Part shown: piece after piece, positions 15,731 to 23,694 of the stretch
How the letters are laid out: each line of letters begins with the position of its first letter
Position numbering within the stretch: the stretch's first letter is position 1
NCBI RefSeq assembly: GCF_000469345.1
Contig: NZ_KI271193.1
Span: forward strand, 1-34,829
Source: Eubacterium ramulus ATCC 29099
GTDB taxonomy: Bacteria > Bacillota > Clostridia > Lachnospirales > Lachnospiraceae
Direction of reading: 5' to 3'
Length of the DNA: 34,829 nt
Translations under genes and position numbers: made by a program
Notes under the pieces: generated by a model
What the model saw: only the letters and a program-made list of their open reading frames with translations
Told to the model about the DNA's origin: nothing
Databases searched by the model: none

Positions 15731-16807
15731 TTACTGCAATGCTTTCTCCGCATATTCTGTAGTTACAACGTCCTGATAATCTGGCCGTTTCTCCAGCTGA
15801 CCGGCACTTTCAAGAATATCTAACAGCAATGTAAAACTATCCTCTGAAAACACAAGATCTCTCTTCCATGTATCCTGCTTCTGATAACGACGGATGATCG
15901 TTGTGATAGTTGCCGTGTCTGTCTCAGAAAACTGCGGCTGAATGCTGGCTGCAATTTCCTCCGGTGTATGTGTATTGACATATTCCATACCTTGCTGCAA
16001 TGCATTAGTAAATGCCTGGATCACATCCGGATGTTTCTTCATATAACTCTGTTTTGCACTGAAGGCTGTATATGGCACATAACCGGAATCCACCCCCAAC
16101 GATGCCACCACATAGCCGGCTTTCTCCTGTTCCAGTAACGTTGCACCAGGTTCAAATTCCACCGTATACGCTCCCTGTCCTCCGGTAAAAGCTGCTCCCG
16201 TAGAGCCAAAATCAATACTTTGGTCAATGTTTACTTCAGACGGTTCAATACCATTCTGTTTTAAAATGTACTCAAACACCATTTCCGGCATGCCACCTGC
16301 TCTACCGCCAAGTACATCCTCACCGATCAGATCTGACCATTTGAAATCATTCATTTCTTCCCTTGCAACAAGAAAATTTCCTGCTCGCTGCGTCAGCTGT
16401 GCAAAATTGATGACCGGATCTTTGCTGCCCTCATTGGCCGTGTACACGGTTGTCTCCGGTCCCATAAACCCAATGTCAGCTTCTCCGGAAAGTACAGCGG
16501 TCATAACCTTATCCGCACCGAATCCTGTCACCAGATCCAGATCAATACCGGCATCTTTAAAATATCCTTCTTCAATCGCTACATACATCGGTGCATAAAA
16601 AATGGAATGTGCCACCTCATTCAAGGTCACTTTCTGCAATGCAGATTCTTCGCCGTTTTTCTCAGGTTCAACAGAACTTTCTTTTTTTTCAGAGCTATCA
16701 GCAATCTCATCCGGAACCGATGTCTGACCGCATCCCATTAGTAACATTCCTCCGACAACAGCGATACACGTGAACATAGAAATTACTTTTTTTACACTCT
16801 TTTTCAA
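15731..16807 (-). CDS. ABC-type substrate-binding lipoprotein, SsuA/NMT1-like
   Basis: Extracellular lipoprotein of the nitrate/sulfonate/taurine/pyrimidine-precursor binding family. The likely start is TTG at 16805-16807, five bases after GGAGG; the in-frame TTG at 16819 would overlap that site. A signal peptide ends in the lipobox LLMGC. The mature part opens with a charged Ser/Glu linker, then LNEVAHSIFYAPMYVAIEEGYFKDAGIDLDLV, the hallmark of the family, and GEADIGFMGPETTVY. About 358 residues. No permease or ATPase gene is next to it; the gene has its own terminator, so it is an orphan binding protein whose transporter must be elsewhere. The substrate cannot be read from sequence. Confidence 0.88.
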   Translation of the reverse strand: MKKSVKKVISMFTCIAVVGGMLLMGCGQTSVPDEIADSSEKKESSVEPEKNGEESALQKVTLNEVAHSIFYAPMYVAIEEGYFKDAGIDLDLVTGFGADKVMTAVLSGEADIGFMGPETTVYTANEGSKDPVINFAQLTQRAGNFLVAREEMNDFKWSDLIGEDVLGGRAGGMPEMVFEYILKQNGIEPSEVNIDQSIDFGSTGAAFTGGQGAYTVEFEPGATLLEQEKAGYVVASLGVDSGYVPYTAFSAKQSYMKKHPDVIQAFTNALQQGMEYVNTHTPEEIAASIQPQFSETDTATITTIIRRYQKQDTWKRDLVFSEDSFTLLLDILESAGQLEKRPDYQDVVTTEYAEKALQ

Positions 16808-16947
16808 AACAACCTCCAAAAACTATCGTAGATTTTTCTTTTTAATATATGTGGACTGTTTGTTTTTGTTCCTATGTACATATTTATGATGTGAATGTCA
16901 AAAGTGTAGCATTGTTACACATGAATGCATACTTTTTTATAAATGAC

Positions 16948-16976
16948 TTGCCCACTCTCACCCACCTTGTTATACT
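16948..16976 (+). promoter_or_regulatory. Sigma-A promoter of the threonine aldolase gene
   Basis: -35 TTGCCC (16948-16953), 17-base spacer, -10 TATACT (16971-16976). The predicted start near 16983 gives a leader of about 85 bases that contains dispersed-repeat copy C. Confidence 0.7.
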
Positions 16977-16995
16977 CTCTATATAACCTTTTCCC

Positions 16996-17023
16996 ATCAC
17001 GCATGTAAGATCTGGTGCGTGAT
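16996..17023. repeat. Dispersed intergenic repeat, copy C (short), hairpin in the aldolase leader
   Basis: ATCACGCA (16996-17003) and TGCGTGAT (17016-17023) form a perfect 8-bp stem. CGCATGTAAGATCTGGTGCG and the next six bases match 21 of 26 positions of copy A (from 14024). It lies inside the predicted 5' leader of the aldolase mRNA. Confidence 0.5.
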
Positions 17024-17068
17024 TTATGACTTTGGGGGGATATTTATAATTATTGGAGGGACAAACAT

Positions 17069-18106
17069 ATGATTTATTTTCGCTCAGACTACAGTCAGGG
17101 CGCACATCCAAAAGTCATGGATGCGCTGGTAAAAACAAATTTTGAACACACAGACGGATACGGATTAGACGAACACTGTGAACACGCAGCCCGTATGGTA
17201 CAGGATTTGATTGACAATCATGATTGTCATGTACATATGATGGTAGGCGGCACACCATGTAATGTAACTACGATTGCCGCAAGCCTGAAACCATACGAAT
17301 CAGTAGTAAGTGTGCGCGGTGGACATGCTTATTTCCATGAAACCGGTGCCGTAGAAGGCACAGGACACCGCATTGTCACCATGGAAGGTGCCAATGGAAA
17401 ACTGACACCGGAAATGATTGATCAGGCGTGGGAAGAATATGAGGACGAACATACACCAATTCCTAAATTTTGCTATATCTCACAGCCCACCGAAATTGGA
17501 ACGATTTACAGCAAAGCTGAAATGACCGCCCTTTCTAAAAAATGTAAGGCACATAACATGCTGCTTTATGTGGACGGCGCCAGACTCGGCTGCGCCCTGA
17601 CATGTCGTGACAATGATCTGACCATTCAGGAACTGGCAACGCTCTGTGATGCTTTTTATATCGGCGGAACCAAAAACGGAGCTCTTTTCGGAGAAGCACT
17701 GGTTATCTTAAATGATACTATGAACGATCATTTCCGCTGGATGATCAAACGTCAATGCGGTCTGCTGGCAAAAGGACGGCTCATCGGTGTTCAGTTTGAA
17801 GCACTGCTGGAAGGCGGCATGGACAGCATCTATTTTTCCATGGCATCCCATGCCAATGAAATGGCTGCTCTCCTGCGCGACTCTCTGACAGAACTTGGTG
17901 TACCGTTCTTCGGAAGCTCCCAGACAAACCAGATTTTCCCGGTTCTTCCGACTGCTGTTGTGAAAGAGCTGGAAAAAGACTTTTTCTTTTATGAATGGGC
18001 ACCGGAGAAAAATGGCATGATTCCAATCCGTCTGGTCACCGCCTGGGGCACAACAAAAGATGATGTGGAAGCATTTTTACGTACCATCAAAAAATTACTT
18101 TCATAG
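17069..18106 (+). CDS. Low-specificity threonine aldolase (PLP, beta-eliminating lyase family)
   Basis: Fold-type I PLP enzyme that splits L-threonine or allo-threonine into glycine and acetaldehyde. 345 residues, the normal length. It begins IYFRSDYSQGAHPKVMDAL, the family start. His86 (GGHAYFHETG) would stack on PLP, Asp169 (YVDGARLGCAL) would bind the pyridine nitrogen, and Lys202 in YIGGTKNGALFGE is the Schiff-base lysine. ATG 17069 follows TTGGAGGGACAAACAT. It stands alone between an orphan lipoprotein gene and an ABC exporter, is transcribed opposite to both, and has its own promoter and terminator. The exact substrate stereospecificity (L- versus D-/allo-) is not readable. Confidence 0.9.
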   Translation: MIYFRSDYSQGAHPKVMDALVKTNFEHTDGYGLDEHCEHAARMVQDLIDNHDCHVHMMVGGTPCNVTTIAASLKPYESVVSVRGGHAYFHETGAVEGTGHRIVTMEGANGKLTPEMIDQAWEEYEDEHTPIPKFCYISQPTEIGTIYSKAEMTALSKKCKAHNMLLYVDGARLGCALTCRDNDLTIQELATLCDAFYIGGTKNGALFGEALVILNDTMNDHFRWMIKRQCGLLAKGRLIGVQFEALLEGGMDSIYFSMASHANEMAALLRDSLTELGVPFFGSSQTNQIFPVLPTAVVKELEKDFFFYEWAPEKNGMIPIRLVTAWGTTKDDVEAFLRTIKKLLS

Positions 18107-18129
18107 AAACAGCTAATACGTCTTCTATC

Positions 18130-18163
18130 AGTCGAACGCACCGGTTCTCACGTGCGTTCGACT
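18130..18163 (+). terminator. Terminator hairpin after the threonine aldolase gene
   Basis: A perfect 12-bp stem AGTCGAACGCAC/GTGCGTTCGACT with a 10-base loop, followed by TAATTTA, 24 bases after the stop. One arm is identical to the start of repeat copies A and D, so a dispersed repeat seems to have been recruited as terminator. Confidence 0.55.
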
Positions 18164-18248
18164 TAATTTAAGCCAAACACACATGAAATCCGGTGCGTCA
18201 TTCCATTCAGTATAAGCTCTTGTATTTTTCTTATAATCACTGCATATC
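18130..18248. repeat. Dispersed intergenic repeat, copy B
   Basis: AGTCGAACGCAC (18130-18141) is shared with copies A and D. The part 18192-18248 aligns ungapped with 14038-14094, 40 of 57 bases, both ending AATCACTGCAYATC. A different stem, TATAAG/CTTATA, takes the place of the GTGATTCTG stem. It fills the gap between the aldolase gene and the convergent ABC exporter gene. Confidence 0.55.
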
Positions 18249-18278
18249 CCGATTCTGCCCAAGTGGCAAAGAACCTTT

Positions 18279-20027
18279 TTAATGAGCAAACTGGCTGTTA
18301 TATAACTTATAATAAAACCCTTTCTGTTCCAGCAATTCTTCATGATTTCCCTGCTCAATGATACTTCCATCCTTCATCACCAGAATCCGGTCTGCATTCT
18401 GAATCGTGGACAGACGATGCGCCACGATAAAGCTGGTCCGTCCTTTCATCAATTTTGCAAATGCATCCTGAATCTTAATCTCCGTTCTCGTATCAATGGA
18501 AGAAGTTGCTTCATCCAGGATCAGCATCGGCGGCTGACACAACATTACCCGCGCAATGGAGAGCAGCTGCTTCTGTCCCTGGGACAGGCTTCCACCATCT
18601 TCTCCGATCACAGTATCGTAACCATCCGACAAACGCTTGATAAATCCATGTGCATGGCATGCTTTTGCTGCTGCAATCACTTCTTCATCGGTGGCATCCG
18701 GACGTCCCATTCGGATATTGTCCCGAATGGTACCTGCCTGCAGCCAGGTATCCTGCAACACCATACCATAATTTTCACGGAGGCTGTGTCGTGTCACATG
18801 CCGGATATCCTGATCTTCCACGCACACAGAGCCGGCATTGACATCATAGAAGCGCATCAGCAGATTGATCAGTGTCGTTTTTCCGCATCCGGTCGGACCT
18901 ACAATCGCAATGGTCTGTCCCGGTTCCACCTCCAGATTCAGATCCTCGATCAGTTTTTGCTCCGGCAGATAAGAGAACGCTACCTTTTTCAAGTTTACTT
19001 TTCCCTCTATCTGATGCAGTACAACTGCGTCCTTATCATCCGGAATTTCTACTTCTTCTTCAATCAGTTCAAAAATACGTGCTGCACATGCCAATGCATT
19101 CTGCAGTTCTGTAATAACACCGGAAATCTCATTAAACGGTTTCGTATACTGGTTGGCATAACTCAAGAAGCAGGAAAGGCCGCCGACCGACATGCCGCCT
19201 GCGATAACACTTAATGCTCCTGCCAGCGCCACGCCTGCATATACCAGACTATTGACAAAACGGGTACACGGATTTGTCAATGAAGAAAAGAAAGTTGCAC
19301 GCAGAGAACAGTTCTGCAGCCGTTCATTAATCTCATCAAACTGCTCCAGTGCTTCATCCTCATGTGAAAATGCTTGTACGATTTTCTGATTTCCTACCAT
19401 TTCATCAATCAGTGCTGTCTGCTCTGCTCTTGTCTCCGACTGCAGCCGGAACATATCATAAGTCCGTTTTGCAATAAATCTCGCCACAAACAATGATATT
19501 GGTGTCAGACCGACTACCACCAGCGTAATACCCGGATGAATAGTCAGCATAAAGATCAACGTACCGATAATTGTGACCACACCGGTAAACAGCTGGGTAA
19601 ATCCCATCAGCAGACCATCCGCAAACTGATCTACATCCGCAATAACACGACTGACAATCTCACCATAGGAATGTGCATCCATATATTTTAGCGGTAGTTT
19701 CTGAATTCTGATAAATGCCTGGTTCCGCACATCACGCACTACCTGATACGTTACTTTGTTATTGATGGTGTTCATGATCCACTGCAGCACTGCGGTGCTC
19801 ACCGCAAGAATGGCAATTTCCACTAAAAGCTTTGTGATGCTGACAAAATCAACATTTCCACGATCAATGATAAAATCAATGGCACGTCCTACCAAAATCG
19901 GAATATATAAGGTCAAAGCCACTGTTACCGCTGCCAGCACAATGGATGCCAGCATCCAAAAACGATAAGTTTCGATATATTGTAACACTTTTTTTAACGT
20001 GTTCATCTGTGTTCCGGACTTTTTCAC
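18279..20027 (-). CDS. ABC exporter half-transporter, canonical ATPase subunit
   Basis: Membrane-fused ABC exporter half (six helices plus ATPase), 582 residues from GTG 20025-20027. That start is preceded by AGGAGGG at 7 bases; the frame is open to a TTG at 20054 that would include the ribosome-binding site. ATPase motifs: Walker A VGPTGCGKTT, Q-loop MVLQDTWL, signature LSQGQ (a Gly replaced by Gln), Walker B MLILDEATSSIDTR with intact catalytic Glu, and switch His in FIVAHRLSTI. It lies 50 bases after the partner half-transporter. By known analogues (BmrC/BmrD, LmrC/LmrD, TM287/288) this is the subunit supplying the active catalytic residues of a heterodimeric drug/peptide exporter. Confidence 0.93.
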   Translation of the reverse strand: MKKSGTQMNTLKKVLQYIETYRFWMLASIVLAAVTVALTLYIPILVGRAIDFIIDRGNVDFVSITKLLVEIAILAVSTAVLQWIMNTINNKVTYQVVRDVRNQAFIRIQKLPLKYMDAHSYGEIVSRVIADVDQFADGLLMGFTQLFTGVVTIIGTLIFMLTIHPGITLVVVGLTPISLFVARFIAKRTYDMFRLQSETRAEQTALIDEMVGNQKIVQAFSHEDEALEQFDEINERLQNCSLRATFFSSLTNPCTRFVNSLVYAGVALAGALSVIAGGMSVGGLSCFLSYANQYTKPFNEISGVITELQNALACAARIFELIEEEVEIPDDKDAVVLHQIEGKVNLKKVAFSYLPEQKLIEDLNLEVEPGQTIAIVGPTGCGKTTLINLLMRFYDVNAGSVCVEDQDIRHVTRHSLRENYGMVLQDTWLQAGTIRDNIRMGRPDATDEEVIAAAKACHAHGFIKRLSDGYDTVIGEDGGSLSQGQKQLLSIARVMLCQPPMLILDEATSSIDTRTEIKIQDAFAKLMKGRTSFIVAHRLSTIQNADRILVMKDGSIIEQGNHEELLEQKGFYYKLYNSQFAH

Positions 20028-20077
20028 AAGTTGTCCCTCCTCTTGCATTTTCAATAAACTTCCCTGTTCGCAACACT

Positions 20078-21811
20078 TTATTTCGTCCGTTTATACTGTG
20101 AATCATAAATTTCTCTGTATACTTCGCAGGTATTCATCAATTCCTCATGGGTACCGATACCAACCACCGAACCGTCATCCAGGACAACAATCTTGTCCGC
20201 ATATTGAATAGCAGAAGTTCGCTGGGAAACGATAAACAGTGTCGGTTTATGTTTCATGGATCCGATGGCCATACGAAGTGCCGCATCTGTCGCAAAGTCC
20301 AATGCAGAGGAACTATCATCCAGAATCAGGATTTCCGGCTGTTTTACCAGTGCTCGGGCGATGGTCAGACGCTGCCGCTGTCCCCCTGAAAAATTCTTTC
20401 CACCCTGTTCTACTTCTGTATCCAGGCCTTTTTCTTTCTTTGATACTACATCTTTTGCCTGGGCAATCTCCAGTGCCGCAAAAATTTCCTCATCCGTAGC
20501 ATCCGGTTTGCCCCACTGCATATTGGAGCGGATGGTTCCGGCAAATAATACCGATTTCTGTGGAACCACACCAATCTTATCTCTGAGTTCTGTCAGACCA
20601 TAGGTGCATACATTTTTGCCATCCACATACACCGCACCGGAACTGCAGTCATAAAAACGTGGGATCAGATTTACCATCGAAGATTTTCCGGAACCGGTTC
20701 CACCGATGATACCGATGGTCTCTCCCGGACGGACATTCAGAGTGATATCACTGACCGCTTCCTGCGCCGCATCCGGATAGCGGATTCCCGCATGTTCGAA
20801 TACCACACTGTATGCTGACTTACCGGCTTCACCATCGCCAGACACCGTCGCTGCTCCGTCTTTAACAGAAGGCTCTACTTCCAGTACGGACTGGATACGG
20901 TTTCCACATGCTACCGATTTTGTAATATTGATGATCAGATTGGCCAACTTGATCAGTTCTGTCAAAATCTGAGACATATAGTTGTACAGTGCAACAACCG
21001 CCCCCTGGGTAATAATCCCCATATCCACACGTATGGCACCGATCCAGATCAGTGCAATGATTGCCACATTGATGATCACATATGTCAAAGGATTCAGCAA
21101 AGCGGAAATACGTCCCACAAACTTCTGTGTATCTGTCAGTGTCTGATTCTGCTTCTGAAATTCCGCTTCCTGCTCTTCTTCTTTGCAGAATGCACGCAGG
21201 ACACGAACACCGGTCAGATTTTCTCTTGTCAGCCCCAGTACTTTATCCAGACGGTTCTGTACCTTCCTGTACAATGGAATACATGCAAGCATTACGCCAA
21301 ATACAACCACTGCCAGTGCCGGGATTCCCACGACAAACACCAGTGCCGCCTTCACATCAATGGTAAATGCCATGACCATGGCACCAATTACGACAAACGG
21401 AGAACGCAGCAACAAACGCAGGGTGAGATTTACACCATTCTGTACCTGATTCATATCACTCGTCATACGGGTGATCAATGTGGATGTTCCCTGGGTATCC
21501 AGTTCTGCATAGGACAGTTTCTGGATATGTCCAAACAGTACATGACGGATCGTTGTCACAAATCCCACGGCTGCCTTTGCGGCAAAATACTGTGCCGTGA
21601 CAGAAAATGCCAGGCCGATCAATCCGAGCAAAACAAGAACGAGGCACATCTTTACGACGTAACCTCGATCCTGATTTCCGATACCGGTATCAATGATGGC
21701 TGCTACTACCAGAGGCACAAATAATTCCAACGTAGCCTCCAGTAGTTTGAACAGTGGTCCCAGTACCGATTCTTTCTTATATTCTTTTAAATAACAAAGC
21801 AATTTTTTCAT
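20078..21811 (-). CDS. ABC exporter half-transporter, degenerate ATPase subunit
   Basis: Partner of the gene at 18279-20027. 577 residues: six membrane helices in about 1-300, then the ATPase domain. Walker A GGTGSGKSS (370-378) and signature FSGGQRQR (474-481) are intact. The residue after Walker B is Asp499 (ILILDDSSSALD) instead of Glu, and the switch residue is Gln530 (FIVSQRTSA) instead of His. This is the classic signature of the non-catalytic site of heterodimeric type IV exporters. First gene of the pair; the region upstream holds a hairpin cluster (21843-21992), and its ribosome-binding site is weak (GGGAGAAG about 12 bases from the ATG). Substrate unknown. Confidence 0.93.
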   Translation of the reverse strand: MKKLLCYLKEYKKESVLGPLFKLLEATLELFVPLVVAAIIDTGIGNQDRGYVVKMCLVLVLLGLIGLAFSVTAQYFAAKAAVGFVTTIRHVLFGHIQKLSYAELDTQGTSTLITRMTSDMNQVQNGVNLTLRLLLRSPFVVIGAMVMAFTIDVKAALVFVVGIPALAVVVFGVMLACIPLYRKVQNRLDKVLGLTRENLTGVRVLRAFCKEEEQEAEFQKQNQTLTDTQKFVGRISALLNPLTYVIINVAIIALIWIGAIRVDMGIITQGAVVALYNYMSQILTELIKLANLIINITKSVACGNRIQSVLEVEPSVKDGAATVSGDGEAGKSAYSVVFEHAGIRYPDAAQEAVSDITLNVRPGETIGIIGGTGSGKSSMVNLIPRFYDCSSGAVYVDGKNVCTYGLTELRDKIGVVPQKSVLFAGTIRSNMQWGKPDATDEEIFAALEIAQAKDVVSKKEKGLDTEVEQGGKNFSGGQRQRLTIARALVKQPEILILDDSSSALDFATDAALRMAIGSMKHKPTLFIVSQRTSAIQYADKIVVLDDGSVVGIGTHEELMNTCEVYREIYDSQYKRTK

Positions 21812-21842
21812 AATTTCTTATGCTTCTCCCACATTTCTTTGT

Positions 21843-21992
21843 AAAGCGGACATTCGCAATCCGCTTTCGCTACTTGCTCATGAACGCAGTCGCTTTGCGA
21901 CCTGTCAGTGGGAGCTTTTAACTCCCACTGACATAAGCATCCCCCTTACCCACCGCTTAGGGCTCTACGCACTTGAAGCAGGGGAATGCTTA
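21843..21992. mobile_element. Hairpin cluster, possible IS200/IS605-type end or relic
   Basis: Four stems lie in 150 bases. AAAGCGGA/TCCGCTTT (21843-21867) and GTCGC/GCGAC (21889-21901) come first. Next is a perfect 11-bp stem GTCAGTGGGAG/CTCCCACTGAC (21904-21932), then TAAGCATCCCCCT/AGGGGAATGCTTA with one mismatch (21934-21992). On the minus strand the segment GTGCGTAGAGCCCTAAGCGG before the 11-bp hairpin recalls the right-end / omega-RNA scaffold of TnpB-bearing IS605 elements. No tnpA or tnpB remains, so it would be a solo end or palindrome-associated element. The IS assignment is from memory of such ends and is uncertain; the hairpins themselves are certain. Confidence 0.35.
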
Positions 21993-22036
21993 TTCTGCGT
22001 TCACATCACTGTAATGCAAGAATTCTTCATAATCTG

Positions 22037-23512
22037 TTAATTATTAACTCCATGATGCACTGGAATCGTATCTTTGGAAATCGGATAAAAAGAATATCCA
22101 TTATTCTTTCCATAGGTAATGATACTCTGCAATGCGTCTGCAGATGTCTGTTTTGCGGAAGTATCATGCATCAGCACCACATTATTACGATTATGCTTGA
22201 ATCCACCGGTAACATTTTTAATGATCAGATTGACCGGACGGTTATTTCCTTCCGCATCACCGGAAGATACATTCCAGTCCATATACATCAGGCCACTGTC
22301 TGTAACGGTCTGTACCAGCTGGGACATTACACCCACACAATACTTCTCACTGACTGTATTGGAACTTCCACCCGGAAAACGGATCACATAAGCATCATAC
22401 CCGGTATCTTCCTTCAACTTATTCTTCAACTTGTTGATGTTCTCCATAAAAGCATCATTGGAAGTATAAATCTGACTGTAATCATGGGAATAACCATGAA
22501 TACCGATCGTGTGTCCCTCATCGATCATTCTTTTGATGATTGGAAGTTTATCTTCATCATAATCGCAGATAAAAAAGGTTGCTTTAATGCCATTTGCCTT
22601 CAGTGTATCCAAAACTCGGACTGTCACATCAGAACTCGGACCGTCATCAAAGGTCAGATAAATGGAATCTCCCGGATTAGTCTCCACCTCCTCTACCTTC
22701 ACAGTCCGTGTAGCCTGTGATATATTTCCGCTGGAGTCTGTTGCCGTATAGGTCACAGTATAGGTGCCCGGCCGGTAGACATCCACATAACCGCTTTTCA
22801 CCAGATTGGCCGTAATATCACCATCCCGGTCATCCGTTGCTGTTGCACCTGCATCCTCATATTTTTCCAGTTCTTTGACTGTCACGGAAGATTCACCATT
22901 TAAAGTAATCTCCGGTGCTGACGTATCCTTCAAAATGATCTGACGATCCATTGAGCCGGTATTACCATGGCTGTCTGTCACCTCATAATGCACCTGCATG
23001 GTATAATCATTTACTTTTTCTTTTGTGATCTTGATATCCTTTGACACATCACCGTCACAGCCATCCTGTGCCGTAGCTCCTGCTTCCTGATATTCTTCAA
23101 AGCTGCCTACAATTACTGTGGCATCTCCGTTTAACGCGATCACCGGAGCTGCATGATCGATCACCTTAACGATACGCTCTTTGGATACTTTTCGTTTCTT
23201 GTATTTCAGCTGATACTCCACATGATAAGTACCAAGCTTCGCTGTATCCACATTGCTGGTGGTCATCACCAGGTCACTGATATCCTCATCTTTTGCGGTA
23301 GCCTTTACACCCGGATCCACAAATTCACTGCCACATTCCACCAGCATTTCTTCCTCGCCGTTCAATGTGATGATCGGACTGGCACCAACCAGTGGGCTGA
23401 TGGCCATTATAAAAATACAAAGCCCAATCAGCACCAGCACCGCTGCACCCATCAGGCGTTTTTCCTGTTCACTTTTAAAAGCTCTGCCAATAATCTCCTT
23501 TATTTTATCCAT
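22037..23512 (-). CDS. Membrane-anchored polysaccharide deacetylase with bacterial Ig-like repeats
   Basis: Cell-surface carbohydrate esterase family 4 enzyme that removes N-acetyl groups, probably from peptidoglycan or another wall glycan. 491 residues: short cytosolic start, one membrane helix (about 21-43), three DUF5011-type Ig-like domains (about 46-117, 122-195, 200-275; each with an ITLNG or IALNG opening and a DPGV/EAGA segment), then the NodB domain (283-491). Catalytic motifs: TFDDGP (Asp289, Asp290), metal His339 and His343 in HGYSHD, RFPGG (378-382), DWN (412-414) and LMHD (His449). All active-site residues are present. A weak extended -10 promoter lies at 23580-23585. Confidence 0.93.
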   Translation of the reverse strand: MDKIKEIIGRAFKSEQEKRLMGAAVLVLIGLCIFIMAISPLVGASPIITLNGEEEMLVECGSEFVDPGVKATAKDEDISDLVMTTSNVDTAKLGTYHVEYQLKYKKRKVSKERIVKVIDHAAPVIALNGDATVIVGSFEEYQEAGATAQDGCDGDVSKDIKITKEKVNDYTMQVHYEVTDSHGNTGSMDRQIILKDTSAPEITLNGESSVTVKELEKYEDAGATATDDRDGDITANLVKSGYVDVYRPGTYTVTYTATDSSGNISQATRTVKVEEVETNPGDSIYLTFDDGPSSDVTVRVLDTLKANGIKATFFICDYDEDKLPIIKRMIDEGHTIGIHGYSHDYSQIYTSNDAFMENINKLKNKLKEDTGYDAYVIRFPGGSSNTVSEKYCVGVMSQLVQTVTDSGLMYMDWNVSSGDAEGNNRPVNLIIKNVTGGFKHNRNNVVLMHDTSAKQTSADALQSIITYGKNNGYSFYPISKDTIPVHHGVNN

Positions 23513-23579
23513 TTTGAATTTCCCTTAGTATCTCCTTTTATCTATATGCATCAAACGGGCTTTCATGCGCCCGCTGATT

Positions 23580-23585
23580 ATCATA
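23580..23585 (-). promoter_or_regulatory. Possible extended -10 promoter of the deacetylase gene
   Basis: Minus strand TGC-TATGAT with no good -35 box. The leader of about 60 bases contains a small CGGGC/GCCCG hairpin at 23556-23573. Confidence 0.3.
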
Positions 23586-23694
23586 GCACAGATTTCAGAA
23601 AAAAACCTTTAAGTTTATGTTAATTTTTCCTGACACAATATGGGAACATACACAGTTTTTTCCAACACACTTTTTTTTGCCATATGTTCACCTT

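Noticed and set aside
18342-19214. 290-codon plus-strand frame
   Set aside because: Antisense shadow of the ABC exporter gene; biased composition and no domain.
21986-22720. 244-codon plus-strand frame
   Set aside because: Antisense to the polysaccharide deacetylase; no motif and no start signal.
23640-23694. Terminator for the family 1 lipoprotein gene
   Set aside because: ATATGG/CCATAT and GAACATA/TATGTTC pairings are possible here, but they compete and no T-run follows, so no terminator is called.
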